From Deltaproteobacteria bacterium (GTDB taxonomy: Bacteria; Desulfobacterota; Desulfobacteria; Desulfobacterales; Desulfatibacillaceae), in assembly GCA_016235345.1 (NCBI GenBank), contig JACRLG010000014.1:1-64000 (forward strand): a DNA stretch of 64,000 bases. The letters are read 5' to 3'. The notes under the pieces are model-generated. The model was not told the origin of the DNA. It made no database searches and saw nothing but the letters and a program-made list of their open reading frames with translations. The position numbers and the translations under genes were made by a program. Of this stretch, positions 9,915 to 18,557 are shown in pieces (the stretch's first letter is position 1; the number at the start of each line of letters is the position of its first letter).

Positions 9915-11564
9915 ATGGAAAACGGCGGAAACATGAATCAACACCTGAGTTTTTCCGGCAATGTCCCAATCGAACTTGACGGCCTTGGCGTCCGCCCGGA
10001 GGCGGTGACCTTTGACATGGAGGAGATCAGCGCCCGCCTCTCGGACATCTCACGCCCGGTGTGGGTGGCTGGCGGCCCGGAGCGCGTGGGGGTGGCCTTC
10101 GCGGAAAAAGGCTCGCTGGTTTCCGGCGGTTCCGGCCTTACGCTTCTTGCCTCGGCTCCGGCCCTTATGCCCGAAAGCCTTGGAGAGCCATCCTTTGCCG
10201 CCCATCACGGTGTAAGATACCCCCTTTACGGCGGGGCCATGGCCAACGGAATCGCCTCCGAGCGCATGGTTGCGGCTCTTGGCAGGGCCGGTTTTCTTGG
10301 GAGCTTCGGGGCGGCGGGACTGTCGCCCGCGCGGGTCCGGGAGGCCATAGGCGAAATCCGGCACGAGCTTCCGAACGGACCCTTTGCCATGAATCTCATC
10401 CACAGCCCCCTGGACCCGGCCCTTGAGGACGCCATTGTGCGCCTTTATCTGGAAACCGGCGTCAACTGCGTTGAAACCGCCGCCTACATGGACTTGACGC
10501 CCCACATCGTCCGGTTCAGGGCAAGCGGACTCCGTAAGGACGGCCACGGCCGAATTTCCTGCGAAAACCGCGTGATAGCCAAGGTTTCCAGGCGTGAGAC
10601 CGCCGCGCACTTTCTGAAACCGGCTCCTGACCGGATTCTGGAAAAACTGGCGGCGGAGGGCCTCATAAGCCGGGATCAGTCGGAAATGGCGCGAAAGGTT
10701 CCGATGGCGGACGACATAACCGTCGAAGCCGACTCCGGCGGGCACACCGACAACCGCCCCCTGGTGGGCATCCTTCCCTCCATCATGGCCTTGCGGGACG
10801 AAATCTGCGCCCGATACGGCTACGAACGGCCCGTCCGGGTGGGGGCCGCCGGGGGCATGGCCACGCCCGCCGCCGTGCTTGCGGCTTTTTCAATGGGCGC
10901 GGCCTATGTTGTTACCGGCTCCGTCAATCAGTCCTGTATAGAGGCCGGAACCAGCCTTCACGTCAAAAAGCTCCTTTCCGAAGCCGATGTTGCCGATGTC
11001 GCCATGACCCCGGCCGCCGACATGTTCGAGATGGGCGGCAAGGTGCAAGTTTTGAGGCGCGGAAGCCTCTTCGCCCAGCGGGCCGCGAAACTTTATGAAC
11101 TGTACAATCGGCTTGAGGGCATTGACGCCATTGACCCGGCTGAGCGGAAAAAACTCGAAACCCAGGTCTTTCAAAAGCCCCTGGAAGAGGTCTGGAGCGA
11201 AACCCGGCGCTTTTTCATGGAGCGTGACCCGGCGGCCCTGGAAAGGGCCGGAAACAACGGCAAGCTCATAATGGCCCTGATCTTCAAATGGTATCTTGGG
11301 CAGGCTTCCCGCTGGGCTGCGGCTGGCGTTAAGGGCCGTGAGATGGATTACCAGATATGGTGCGGCCCGGCCATGGGGGCCTTCAATGCCTGGGCCGCCG
11401 GGACCTGTCTTGCCGATTTCAATAATCGCCGGGTGGCCGACGTTGCCATGAACCTTCTTTGCGGCGCGGCCTATTTAATGCGCCTGCGCATCCTTTCCGC
11501 ATCACGGGTAAGCCTTCCTCCCGCCCTTTTCCGGTGGGTTCCCCGCCAGTCCAACCTGCCGTGA
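9915..11564 (+). CDS. pfaD: PfaD-type trans-acting enoyl reductase (FMN, TIM barrel)
   Basis: A 549-residue protein of the PfaD/2-nitropropane-dioxygenase-like flavoprotein family, the trans-acting enoyl reductase of PUFA synthases. Visible features are the N-terminal PfaD-specific segment, a barrel strand GFLGSFGAAGLSP near residue 115, NLIHSPLDP near 155, and the FMN-phosphate-binding glycine region GAAGGMATPAAV near 310 followed by YVVTGSVNQSCIEAG. The length matches the usual ~540 residues. It starts one base after the preceding stop; an ATG at 9933 behind GGCGGA is an alternative start. The tight spacing indicates cotranscription with the synthase subunits. No phosphopantetheinyl transferase (PfaE) is seen nearby. 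Confidence 0.9.
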   Translation: MENGGNMNQHLSFSGNVPIELDGLGVRPEAVTFDMEEISARLSDISRPVWVAGGPERVGVAFAEKGSLVSGGSGLTLLASAPALMPESLGEPSFAAHHGVRYPLYGGAMANGIASERMVAALGRAGFLGSFGAAGLSPARVREAIGEIRHELPNGPFAMNLIHSPLDPALEDAIVRLYLETGVNCVETAAYMDLTPHIVRFRASGLRKDGHGRISCENRVIAKVSRRETAAHFLKPAPDRILEKLAAEGLISRDQSEMARKVPMADDITVEADSGGHTDNRPLVGILPSIMALRDEICARYGYERPVRVGAAGGMATPAAVLAAFSMGAAYVVTGSVNQSCIEAGTSLHVKKLLSEADVADVAMTPAADMFEMGGKVQVLRRGSLFAQRAAKLYELYNRLEGIDAIDPAERKKLETQVFQKPLEEVWSETRRFFMERDPAALERAGNNGKLIMALIFKWYLGQASRWAAAGVKGREMDYQIWCGPAMGAFNAWAAGTCLADFNNRRVADVAMNLLCGAAYLMRLRILSASRVSLPPALFRWVPRQSNLP

Positions 11565-11623
11565 AAGCCCTCAATGGGCCGCTTTCGGCAAAAAAGCCTT
11601 GATGTTTATCCTCCAAGAGGTTA

Positions 11624-11688
11624 GATTTTCCCCGACGAGCCGGTTCGACTCGCCAAATCCTCTGAGTAAAAATCAAGCGGGGAAAATC
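11624..11688. repeat. Inverted repeat between pfaD and the HIT gene
   Basis: GATTTTCCCCG at 11624-11634 is repeated inverted at 11678-11688, with 43 bases between. There is no U-tract on either side, so it is not a simple terminator. It sits about 60 bp upstream of the HIT gene and could belong to its regulatory region. The 184-bp gap shows nothing else. Confidence 0.45.
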
Positions 11689-11748
11689 GGGCAGCGATGA
11701 CCCGGTTTTTCCGCAATCTTCAAATTTTCGCTTCAAGGAAAGCAATCG

Positions 11749-12240
11749 ATGCACACCGTATGGGCGCCCTGGCGCATGGAATACATCGTGGGGGAAAAAC
11801 CGCCCGGCTGCGTTTTCTGCCTGGCCCGCACCACCAATACCGATCTGACCCTGTGGGTAACCGAACACGTGATGGTGGTGATGAACAAGTTTCCGTACAT
11901 AAACGGGCATCTCCTGGTGGCCCCGGTGCGCCACGTTTCGGCGCTTTCGGACCTTACGATGAACGAGATGGCCCTTTTGACGAAAACCGTGGAGCAGGCC
12001 ATAGGCATACTTAAAACTTCCATGAACCCCGACGGCTTCAACGTGGGGCTAAACCTCGGCAAGGTGGCCGGGGCGGGTGTGGAGGAGCACCTTCACTTCC
12101 ACGTTGTTCCCCGCTGGTTCGGGGATGTGAACGCCCTCACGGTTTTTGCTGACGTGCGGGTGATTCCCGAACATATCCAGGCAACAGCAGAAAAGCTGAA
12201 ACCGCTTTTCGCCGGACTTGACCCGTCATCCTGGGCGTAA
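11749..12240 (+). CDS. HIT family nucleotide hydrolase/phosphorylase
   Basis: A 163-residue histidine-triad protein. The triad is visible as HLHFHVVPRW near residue 105, with the preceding conserved Asn/Gly-rich strand (NVGLNLGKVAGAG). The N-terminal CVFCLA could form half of a zinc site, as in several HIT hydrolases. The opening WAPWRMEYI is typical of the branch annotated as diadenosine tetraphosphate (AP4A) phosphorylase-like or galactose-1-phosphate uridylyltransferase-like HIT proteins. The likely activity is cleavage of a phosphoanhydride or phosphoramidate bond in nucleotide substrates in the cytoplasm; the substrate cannot be told. The start is preceded by AAGGAAAG. It leads a short same-strand run with the LapA-like gene and mutS. 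Confidence 0.9.
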   Translation: MHTVWAPWRMEYIVGEKPPGCVFCLARTTNTDLTLWVTEHVMVVMNKFPYINGHLLVAPVRHVSALSDLTMNEMALLTKTVEQAIGILKTSMNPDGFNVGLNLGKVAGAGVEEHLHFHVVPRWFGDVNALTVFADVRVIPEHIQATAEKLKPLFAGLDPSSWA

Positions 12241-12265
12241 AAATTCCACAGGAAGAAGGAGCGCC

Positions 12266-12598
12266 ATGAGCACGAAAATGAAGCTGCAACTCGCAGCAAG
12301 CCTGATTTTCCTCATCATCCTGTCCATCGTGGTTTACCAGAACAGGGAGCTTCTCACCTACGGCTTCCCGCTCAATCTTTTCAGCTGGCACAGCGAAAAG
12401 GTCCCCAACGCGGTCTATCTCTTAAGCTTTTTCCTTCTGGGGGCGCTTTCGGTTTTCGTGGTTTCCCTCAGGAATTCGTTCCGGTCCAGGAGCACCATAC
12501 AGTCGCTTCAGGATGAGCTCGCCGCCTTGAAGGGCTCCGCCGCCACGGGCGAGGCGACGCCTTCGGAAGCTTTAGCCGAAATTCCGCCCTCCGCCTGA
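12266..12598 (+). CDS. LapA-like (DUF1049) small inner-membrane protein
   Basis: A 110-residue protein with two hydrophobic helices (about residues 7-22 and 48-67), then a charged, coiled-coil-like stretch (SRSTIQSLQDELAALKG) and an Ala/Pro/Ser-rich tail. This is the plan of LapA/YciS proteins, which in E. coli work with LapB in controlling LPS synthesis. No LapB is seen next to it. The ATG at 12266 is chosen because GGAAGAAGGA precedes it at 12251; longer in-frame forms would overlap the HIT gene. The tail is low-complexity and poorly conserved in the family. Confidence 0.75.
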   Translation: MSTKMKLQLAASLIFLIILSIVVYQNRELLTYGFPLNLFSWHSEKVPNAVYLLSFFLLGALSVFVVSLRNSFRSRSTIQSLQDELAALKGSAATGEATPSEALAEIPPSA

Positions 12599-12614
12599 AA
12601 AACAGTGAAGCGAC

Positions 12615-15224
12615 ATGCCAGACGAAGGAACAGCGAGGGGCGGAAACGGGGAAACCCCCATGTTCCGCCAATATTGGCAGATAAAGGAGAATTATCCTGA
12701 CGCTCTCCTGTTCTTCCGCATGGGCGATTTTTACGAGATGTTCTTCGAGGACGCAAAAACCGCATCCGCCGCGCTTTCGTTAACTCTCACCTCCCGCAAC
12801 AAAAACGACCCGGACCCCGTGCCCATGTGCGGGATTCCGCACCACAGCGCCGAACGCTACATAGCGCGCCTCCTGGCCCAAGGCCACAAGGTGGCCGTGT
12901 GCGACCAGGTGGAAGACCCGGCGCTTGCCAAGGGCATAGTGAAAAGGGACGTGGTGAGGGTGGTCACCCCCGGCACCATAACCGAGGACGCCTATCTTGC
13001 GGAAGGCTCGGAAAACCTGCTCACGGCGGTGGCAAGATGCCGCAAGACATGGGGGCTCGCCAGCCTTTCGGTTTCCACGGCGGATTTCCGGGTCACAGAA
13101 CTGGGCTCCGCCCAAGAGGCGGCGGACGAACTGGCCCGCATAGCCCCCCAGGAGGTGCTGGTTTCGGAGGCCGACCGGCACCACGACGAGCTGAGGAGCG
13201 TTCTGGCCGCACTTCCCAACGCCGCGATTACCTGGCTTGACAAAGAGTTCTTCGATGCCAATAAGGGCCTTTCGCAGCTTTGCGGCCATTTCGGCACCCA
13301 AAACCTGGAAGGCTTCGGCTTAACCGGCATGAACGCCGGAATATCGGCGGCCTCGGCGGCCCTCGCTTACGCCTCCCGCACCCAGTGCAGGCAGGTTGCC
13401 CACGTAACCCGGATCACACCCTATTCCACCGGCGACTTCCTCTATCTCGACGCATCCTCCGTGCGAAACCTGGAGCTTTTCTCCAATATCGCCACCGGCT
13501 CCCGCGCCGGAAGCCTCATCCAGGTTCTGGATTTCTGCGCGACCCCCATGGGCTCCCGGCTCCTTTCCCGCTGGCTGAGGTATCCCTTAAGGGACATTTC
13601 GGAAATCGGTCTTCGCCAGGACGCAGTGGATGAGGCCAAAAGCGACCCGGTGGGCCGGGACGCCGTGCGCCGCAACCTTTCAGGCATGGGCGACCTTGAG
13701 CGCCTCAGAAGCCGCATAGTGCTGAATCGGGCCACCCCCCGCGACCTTCTGGCCCTGGGAAGGAGCCTGGCCGCGCTTCCCGATCTTTGGCTCCTGATGT
13801 CCCAGAGGTTCAAGTCCGGTCTTCTCGGCGGCGAGGTCCTGGGTGATGATCTTTCGGACATGGCCTCGGCCATCCTGGACGCCGTAAGGGACGACGCACC
13901 CCTTTCCGTGCGGGAGGGCGGCATTTTCCGAAGCGGCTACAACGCCGACCTTGATGAGGTTTCGGCACTCGAAGGAGACGCCCTGGGCTTTCTGGCGCGG
14001 CTTGAGGCGGCGGAAAAGGAACGCACGGGCATCTCCACTTTAAAGGTGCGCTTCAACAAGGTTTTCGGGTATTATATCGAGGTGCCCAAGAGCCAGGCCG
14101 AGCGCGTGCCCGCCCATTACGTGCGAAGGCAGACCTTGGTTAACGCCGAGCGCTTCATAACCGACGAGCTCAAAACCTTCGAGGAAAAGGTTCTGGGGGC
14201 CGGGGAACGCAAAAAAAGCCTGGAGTACGAGCTTTTCCAGGCCCTCCGGGAAAGGGTCGCGACAGAAGCCAGCCGAATCTGGGCTGCGGCTCTTCATCTT
14301 GCAAGGGTTGACACTCTTTTCGCCCTGGCCGAGGCTGCGGACAAAAACGGCTATAGAAGGCCCCTGGTCAACGGGTCGCAGAGGATCGAAATCACCGAGG
14401 GCAGGCACCCGGTGGTGGAAAAGACCCTGGAGGCCGGGCGCTACGTGCCCAACTCCATAATGCTCGACATGGCGGACTGCCAGGTGCTCATCATAACCGG
14501 CCCCAACATGGCTGGTAAATCCACTGTGCTGCGCCAGACTGCGGTGACCGCCATAATGGCCCAGATGGGCTCCTTCGTACCCGCCTCCAGGGCCGAGTTA
14601 GGGGTCTGCGACCGGATTTTCACAAGGGTTGGAGCCCTGGACAACCTAAGCCTCGGCCAGAGCACCTTCATGGTGGAAATGCAGGAAACCGCCAACATCT
14701 TAAACAACGCCACGAAAAACTCGCTGGTCATGGTGGACGAGATAGGCCGGGGCACCAGCACCTTCGACGGGCTTTCCATAGCCTGGGCGGTCGCCGAATA
14801 TTTGCACGATCTGAAGGGAAGCGGGGTGAAAACCCTTTTCGCCACCCATTATCACGAGCTGACCGAGCTTTCCCAGTCCTGCCCGCGCGTGAAAAACTTC
14901 CACATCGCCGTGAAGGAGACGGCGGACGGCATAGTGTTTCTGCGCCGACTGGCTCCGGGAGGCACCAACAAGAGCCACGGAATAGCCGTGGCCCGGCTGG
15001 CCGGGGTGCCGGAACTGGTGGTGGAGCGGGCCGGGCAGATTCTTTCCGTGATAGAATCATCCGAGGCCGACCGGTTAAGGCGGGCCGTGCGCTCGCGAAA
15101 AATAGTGCGGAAAAGGCAGGGCAGTGTCCAGCTCACCCTGTTTTTCCCGGAAGCGGAAAACGGCCCTTCGGAGCCTTCGGAAACCGGCTCTGACAACGAT
15201 TCCACCCCGGAGGCCGGGCAATGA
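12615..15224 (+). CDS. mutS: DNA mismatch repair ATPase MutS
   Basis: An 869-residue MutS, full family length. The mismatch-probing motif GDFYEMF is near residue 37, where the Phe stacks on the mispaired base and the Glu hydrogen-bonds to it. Connector, lever and clamp regions follow, and then the ATPase with Walker A GPNMAGKST (about 628), Walker B VMVDEIGRGTSTFDG (about 705) and the dimer-interface ATHYHEL. The C-terminal tail is short and acidic. It recognises base mismatches and small loops and starts repair with MutL, which is not in this window. It follows the LapA-like gene by 16 bp, and its stop overlaps the amidase start by 4 bp (ATGA), so the two are translationally coupled. Confidence 0.97.
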   Translation: MPDEGTARGGNGETPMFRQYWQIKENYPDALLFFRMGDFYEMFFEDAKTASAALSLTLTSRNKNDPDPVPMCGIPHHSAERYIARLLAQGHKVAVCDQVEDPALAKGIVKRDVVRVVTPGTITEDAYLAEGSENLLTAVARCRKTWGLASLSVSTADFRVTELGSAQEAADELARIAPQEVLVSEADRHHDELRSVLAALPNAAITWLDKEFFDANKGLSQLCGHFGTQNLEGFGLTGMNAGISAASAALAYASRTQCRQVAHVTRITPYSTGDFLYLDASSVRNLELFSNIATGSRAGSLIQVLDFCATPMGSRLLSRWLRYPLRDISEIGLRQDAVDEAKSDPVGRDAVRRNLSGMGDLERLRSRIVLNRATPRDLLALGRSLAALPDLWLLMSQRFKSGLLGGEVLGDDLSDMASAILDAVRDDAPLSVREGGIFRSGYNADLDEVSALEGDALGFLARLEAAEKERTGISTLKVRFNKVFGYYIEVPKSQAERVPAHYVRRQTLVNAERFITDELKTFEEKVLGAGERKKSLEYELFQALRERVATEASRIWAAALHLARVDTLFALAEAADKNGYRRPLVNGSQRIEITEGRHPVVEKTLEAGRYVPNSIMLDMADCQVLIITGPNMAGKSTVLRQTAVTAIMAQMGSFVPASRAELGVCDRIFTRVGALDNLSLGQSTFMVEMQETANILNNATKNSLVMVDEIGRGTSTFDGLSIAWAVAEYLHDLKGSGVKTLFATHYHELTELSQSCPRVKNFHIAVKETADGIVFLRRLAPGGTNKSHGIAVARLAGVPELVVERAGQILSVIESSEADRLRRAVRSRKIVRKRQGSVQLTLFFPEAENGPSEPSETGSDNDSTPEAGQ

Positions 15225-16993
15225 TTTCAACCGGTCGACCGGCGGCGTTTTTCCGGCTCAAAATGGCCTTTCTGGCCTCCATGATTCTGTGGGCGCTTTT
15301 CGCCTTTCCCGCCTGCGCCACGGCCCAGGGCATACCCGCCAAGGACATCTACCTGGAGGCCGAACGCTGCCGGGACAGGCTTTTTTCCGGGGAAAAGGAC
15401 AGGGGACAAAGGGACAACTGGATTTCCTGCATTGTGCTTTTCAAAGACGTGGCCAAAACCGAGCCTGAAGGCCCCTGGGCTGCAGCAGGGCTTTTCTCCG
15501 CAGCCGAAATGTACCTGGAATTGAACCACACCTTAGGCGACCCCGAAGACCTTGCCAGCGCCCTTGACCTTTACGAAATCGTGGTTTCGGACTTTCCCAA
15601 AAGCTCCTACGCGATAAGGTCCAGAAAGGCCCTGGCCGCCGTAACCGTCAAGCGCTCGGTGAAAAAGAGGACCTTCCGGGAAACTGCTGCCCAAAAGGCC
15701 GATCAGCCCCCTCCCCCACCACCCGGACCGGCAGTACCCTCCGCGCCCAAGGGGTCGGCGGCCAGGGTTCCGCCCGGGGCCGTGTGCATGGAGCCAGCCC
15801 CCGTTACAGCCCCGTCCCAGGCCGGGCCGGTCACGGTTACCGGTATCCGGTTCTGGTCCAACTCGTCCTACACAAGGCTTGTGATCGACGCCACAAACGA
15901 TGCGGCCTTCACCCAGAACCAGCTTCCGGCTGACCCGGCGGCCAACAAGCCGCCAAGGCTTTATTTCGACATTTTGAAGGCCAAGCTTTCCCCGTCGGTC
16001 TCGTCCGTGGTTCCGGTTAACGACGATCTTCTGATTTCAGTGCGGGCGGGCCAGAACAGCGCGGACACGGTGCGGGTGGTTGTGGACTGCAAGAGCGTCG
16101 CATCCTGCAAGACGTTCGCCCTTTCCAATCCTTTCAGGCTGGTGATCGACGTTATCGGTGAAAAGGAAACCGCAGTCGCCGTAAAGCCGCCTGCCCCCGA
16201 TAAACCGCCAAAGGGCAAGCCCAAGCCAAAAAAACCGAAAAAAGCCCCAAAGCCAAAAAAACCTTCCGCAGACGATCTTGCGAGGCAGCTCGCCCTTGGC
16301 GTCCGAACCATAGTAATCGACGCTGGCCACGGCGGCAAGGACCCAGGAGCCGTAGGAACCGTAAAGGGCGTCCAGGAAAAGGAGCTGGTCCTAGACATGG
16401 CCAGAACCCTCGCCAAAAAGCTTAAGGCCAAAACCGGCTGCAACGTGATCCTCACCCGTACCGGAGACCGTTTCCTGTCCCTGGAGGAGCGCCCTGCCCA
16501 GGCCAACACCAAAAGGGGGGACCTGTTCATCTCCATCCACGCCAACGCCACCTGCAACGTGGAGGCAAACGGCATAGAGACCTATTTCCTGAACCTTGCC
16601 ACGGACGAAGACGCCATAGCCCTGGCGGCCAGGGAAAACGCCACCAGCCAGAAGAGCATTAGCGATCTTCAGGGGATTTTGAAGGACCTTTTGCGGAACG
16701 CCAAGGTGGAGGAGTCAACCCGGCTGGCCAGAAGGGTGCAGGAAAGCATGGTGCGGGCGGTTTCGGAGAAGCATCCGAGGGTGGTGGACAAGGGGGTGAA
16801 GCAGGCCCCGTTCTACGTTCTTCTGGGCGCTCAGATGCCTGCGATCCTGGTAGAAACGGGTTTCATAACGAACGAGGAGGAATGCCGCCGCCTGATGGAC
16901 GAAAAGTACCGGAACATGCTCTGCGAAGGAATAGCGGAAGGCGTGGCCGCTTATATCGAGGATCTGAAACCTTCAATTTCAAGGCGTCGTTGA
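15221..16993 (+). CDS. Periplasmic N-acetylmuramoyl-L-alanine amidase with AMIN domain (AmiC-like)
   Basis: A 590-residue cell-wall amidase. An N-terminal hydrophobic segment (about 15-35, ending ACATAQG) looks like a signal peptide. A helical TPR-like region (about 40-130) follows, then a Pro-rich linker, an AMIN domain (about 205-305) that targets such enzymes to septum or envelope, a Lys/Pro-rich linker, and an Amidase_3 catalytic domain. The catalytic domain opens with TIVIDAGHGGKDPGAVG (zinc His, about 362), contains ISIHANA with a second zinc His, and ends with the catalytic Glu in ILVETGFITNEEE. It cleaves the amide between MurNAc and the stem peptide during cell separation. It overlaps mutS by 4 bp at its start, and its last 15 bases overlap the convergent VOC gene. 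Confidence 0.93.
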   Translation: MISTGRPAAFFRLKMAFLASMILWALFAFPACATAQGIPAKDIYLEAERCRDRLFSGEKDRGQRDNWISCIVLFKDVAKTEPEGPWAAAGLFSAAEMYLELNHTLGDPEDLASALDLYEIVVSDFPKSSYAIRSRKALAAVTVKRSVKKRTFRETAAQKADQPPPPPPGPAVPSAPKGSAARVPPGAVCMEPAPVTAPSQAGPVTVTGIRFWSNSSYTRLVIDATNDAAFTQNQLPADPAANKPPRLYFDILKAKLSPSVSSVVPVNDDLLISVRAGQNSADTVRVVVDCKSVASCKTFALSNPFRLVIDVIGEKETAVAVKPPAPDKPPKGKPKPKKPKKAPKPKKPSADDLARQLALGVRTIVIDAGHGGKDPGAVGTVKGVQEKELVLDMARTLAKKLKAKTGCNVILTRTGDRFLSLEERPAQANTKRGDLFISIHANATCNVEANGIETYFLNLATDEDAIALAARENATSQKSISDLQGILKDLLRNAKVEESTRLARRVQESMVRAVSEKHPRVVDKGVKQAPFYVLLGAQMPAILVETGFITNEEECRRLMDEKYRNMLCEGIAEGVAAYIEDLKPSISRRR

Positions 16994-17572
16994 GCCGTCC
17001 GCCCAGTCTATCCTCGCGCCCGCGCCCTCGTAAACCCTTCTTCGGTACTGCGGCGTCTTTTCTGTCACCTTGGGCCATGCTCCGGGCACGGGCTCGCTTC
17101 CCTCAAGGGCCTTGACTGAAGGACGGGCATCCCCCATCATCGGTTTTTTCCTAACGTCCACCCCGGCTACATTGGCGGAAAACTCGATGGGAATCCCGTT
17201 GGGGTCAAATGAATAGATGGATCGGATAAATCCGTGGTCAATGACCCCGGACACCGCAAATCCAGCCGCAGTAAGCCTGTCCTTTATTTCCCAGAGATCG
17301 TCCTCGGATTCCACTCCGAAGGAGACGTGGTCGAAAACAACCGGCCCGGCCACCGGAAAGCCGTGGTCCTTTTCCTCAACCGGCATGGCCTCCGGCCACT
17401 CGAAAAAGGCCAGGAGGTCGTTTTCGCTTATTTCGAAAAAATAGTGGCGGCTTCCCCCTCCCCCAAGCCCGGCCACCAGCCTCATTCCCAGGAGGTCGCG
17501 CCAGAAGCCGATGGTTTTGTCGATGTCCCTGGTGACCATGGCCAGATGGTTGATCCCGGTGTATCGCGGCAT
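16979..17572 (-). CDS. VOC/glyoxalase superfamily protein
   Basis: A 197-residue protein carrying one vicinal-oxygen-chelate domain (about residues 1-135). It opens INHLAMVTRDIDKTIGFWRDLLGM, the usual first βαβββ unit with a metal His in NHLA. The second unit is FDHVSFGVESEDDLWEIKDRL, followed by FDPNGIPIEFSA with the typical C-terminal metal Glu. The last 60 residues are an unassigned tail. Members include glyoxalases, dioxygenases and fosfomycin-resistance proteins, so the reaction is unknown. The start follows AAGGA at a good distance. The 3' end overlaps the amidase gene tail-to-tail by 15 bp. Confidence 0.82.
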   Translation of the reverse strand: MPRYTGINHLAMVTRDIDKTIGFWRDLLGMRLVAGLGGGGSRHYFFEISENDLLAFFEWPEAMPVEEKDHGFPVAGPVVFDHVSFGVESEDDLWEIKDRLTAAGFAVSGVIDHGFIRSIYSFDPNGIPIEFSANVAGVDVRKKPMMGDARPSVKALEGSEPVPGAWPKVTEKTPQYRRRVYEGAGARIDWADGSTTP

Positions 17573-17641
17573 GTTGCATCCTTTCCATGAGCCTTCAACA
17601 GAGGATCGCCCTGTTCCGGCAACGCGTAATATGAGTCGCGG

Positions 17642-18364
17642 TCATAAAAGCCTTCGGGCCAGAAATTCCGGGAGCCCTGCCTTGATTATCTTGTCTGCGG
17701 CCTTCTGCGCGTCGTAGGGCACGAAGCGCACCTCAAGGCTGTTGGCCTCGGTGTCCCAGATCACGTATTTGGCGCTGTTGTCGCCATCCCTGGGCTGGCC
17801 CACCGATCCCACGTTCACTATGTATTTGCGGCCATTCAGGAAGGTTGTGCCTTTTTTCAGGGGGTAGGTCTTCACCTTTTCACCGTCAAAGGCAACAAGG
17901 CTCAGGATGTGGGTGTGGCCCACGAACACTATGCGCGATGGGATGGAATCGAAGCAGTCCGCCACCATTCTTTTGGTGGCCTCGAAAAGATAGGTGTGGA
18001 CCGAGGCGGGCGGAAAACCGTGCACGCACCAGGCGGCGTCGAAGGGGATGAAGAGCGGCCAGCGGGAAATGCGCTCCATGGACTCGGCGCTCATCATTTC
18101 CCGCGTCCTTAAAATGGCGTCCGTGGCCTGGGGGTTGAACCACTCCAGGACCGAATCGTCGAAGAGCGCGTCCTCGTGGTTGCCGCGCACGGTGGGGATG
18201 TTCTCGTCCCAGATGCGCGAAAGCACCGCCTCGGAGTCCGCCCCGTAGCCCACGCAGTCGCCCAGGCAGATCACGTGTTCGGCCTGCCTGTCCGAAATGT
18301 CGGCAAGTGTGGCGTCAAGGGCCTCCAGGTTGCCGTGAATGTCTGAAATTATCGCTATGTTCAC
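17642..18364 (-). CDS. Calcineurin-like metallophosphoesterase (YfcE/MJ0936-type)
   Basis: A 240-residue phosphoesterase. Metal-binding motifs are present in order: DIHGN (SDIHGNLEAL, residues 8-17), GDCVGYG (near 35), GNHE (RGNHEDALF, near 61), and the C-terminal HGFP and GHTH (VFVGHTHI, near 148). It ends with the NVGSVGQPRDGD strand typical of this subfamily. It probably hydrolyses phosphodiesters or phosphomonoesters with two bound metals; the substrate is unknown. The start is GTG with only a weak upstream GGGCGA. It lies downstream of ettA on the same strand, separated by one copy of the palindromic repeat family. Confidence 0.9.
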   Translation of the reverse strand: MNIAIISDIHGNLEALDATLADISDRQAEHVICLGDCVGYGADSEAVLSRIWDENIPTVRGNHEDALFDDSVLEWFNPQATDAILRTREMMSAESMERISRWPLFIPFDAAWCVHGFPPASVHTYLFEATKRMVADCFDSIPSRIVFVGHTHILSLVAFDGEKVKTYPLKKGTTFLNGRKYIVNVGSVGQPRDGDNSAKYVIWDTEANSLEVRFVPYDAQKAADKIIKAGLPEFLARRLL

Positions 18365-18431
18365 GTTTCGCCCGCGATTTTTGTTCTATTATCGGCGCTT
18401 AGCCGTCGCCACTTTTTGAAAAGAAGAGTAT

Positions 18432-18553
18432 AGCCTGGATAAAAACGATGAAATGCAAGGAAGGCGAGAAGCGCGGGGAGGAATAATACTGGTCGTATAT
18501 GACCGACCCGCGCTACGATGCCTGACACAGCAGTTCGCGTTTTTAGACGGGCT
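18432..18553. repeat. Long palindromic element, copy B
   Basis: A 122-bp element with imperfect terminal inverted repeats: AGCCTGGATAAAAACG at the left end, and the reverse complement of AGCCCGTCTAAAAACG at the right end. Its interior carries GATGAAATGCAAGGAAGG, a core resembling GTATATGAC within longer complementary arms, and CTGACACAGCAGTTCGCG. These blocks align with copy A (27563-27690, reverse complement) and with copies C and D. It ends 4 bases from the ettA stop codon. No open frame of note. Confidence 0.75.
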
Positions 18554-18557
18554 ATTA

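Noticed and set aside
11636-11655. A GGTTCGACTC string resembling a tRNA T-arm near 11640.
   Set aside because: The flanking bases do not form a T stem or acceptor stem, so it is not a tRNA or a clear tRNA remnant.
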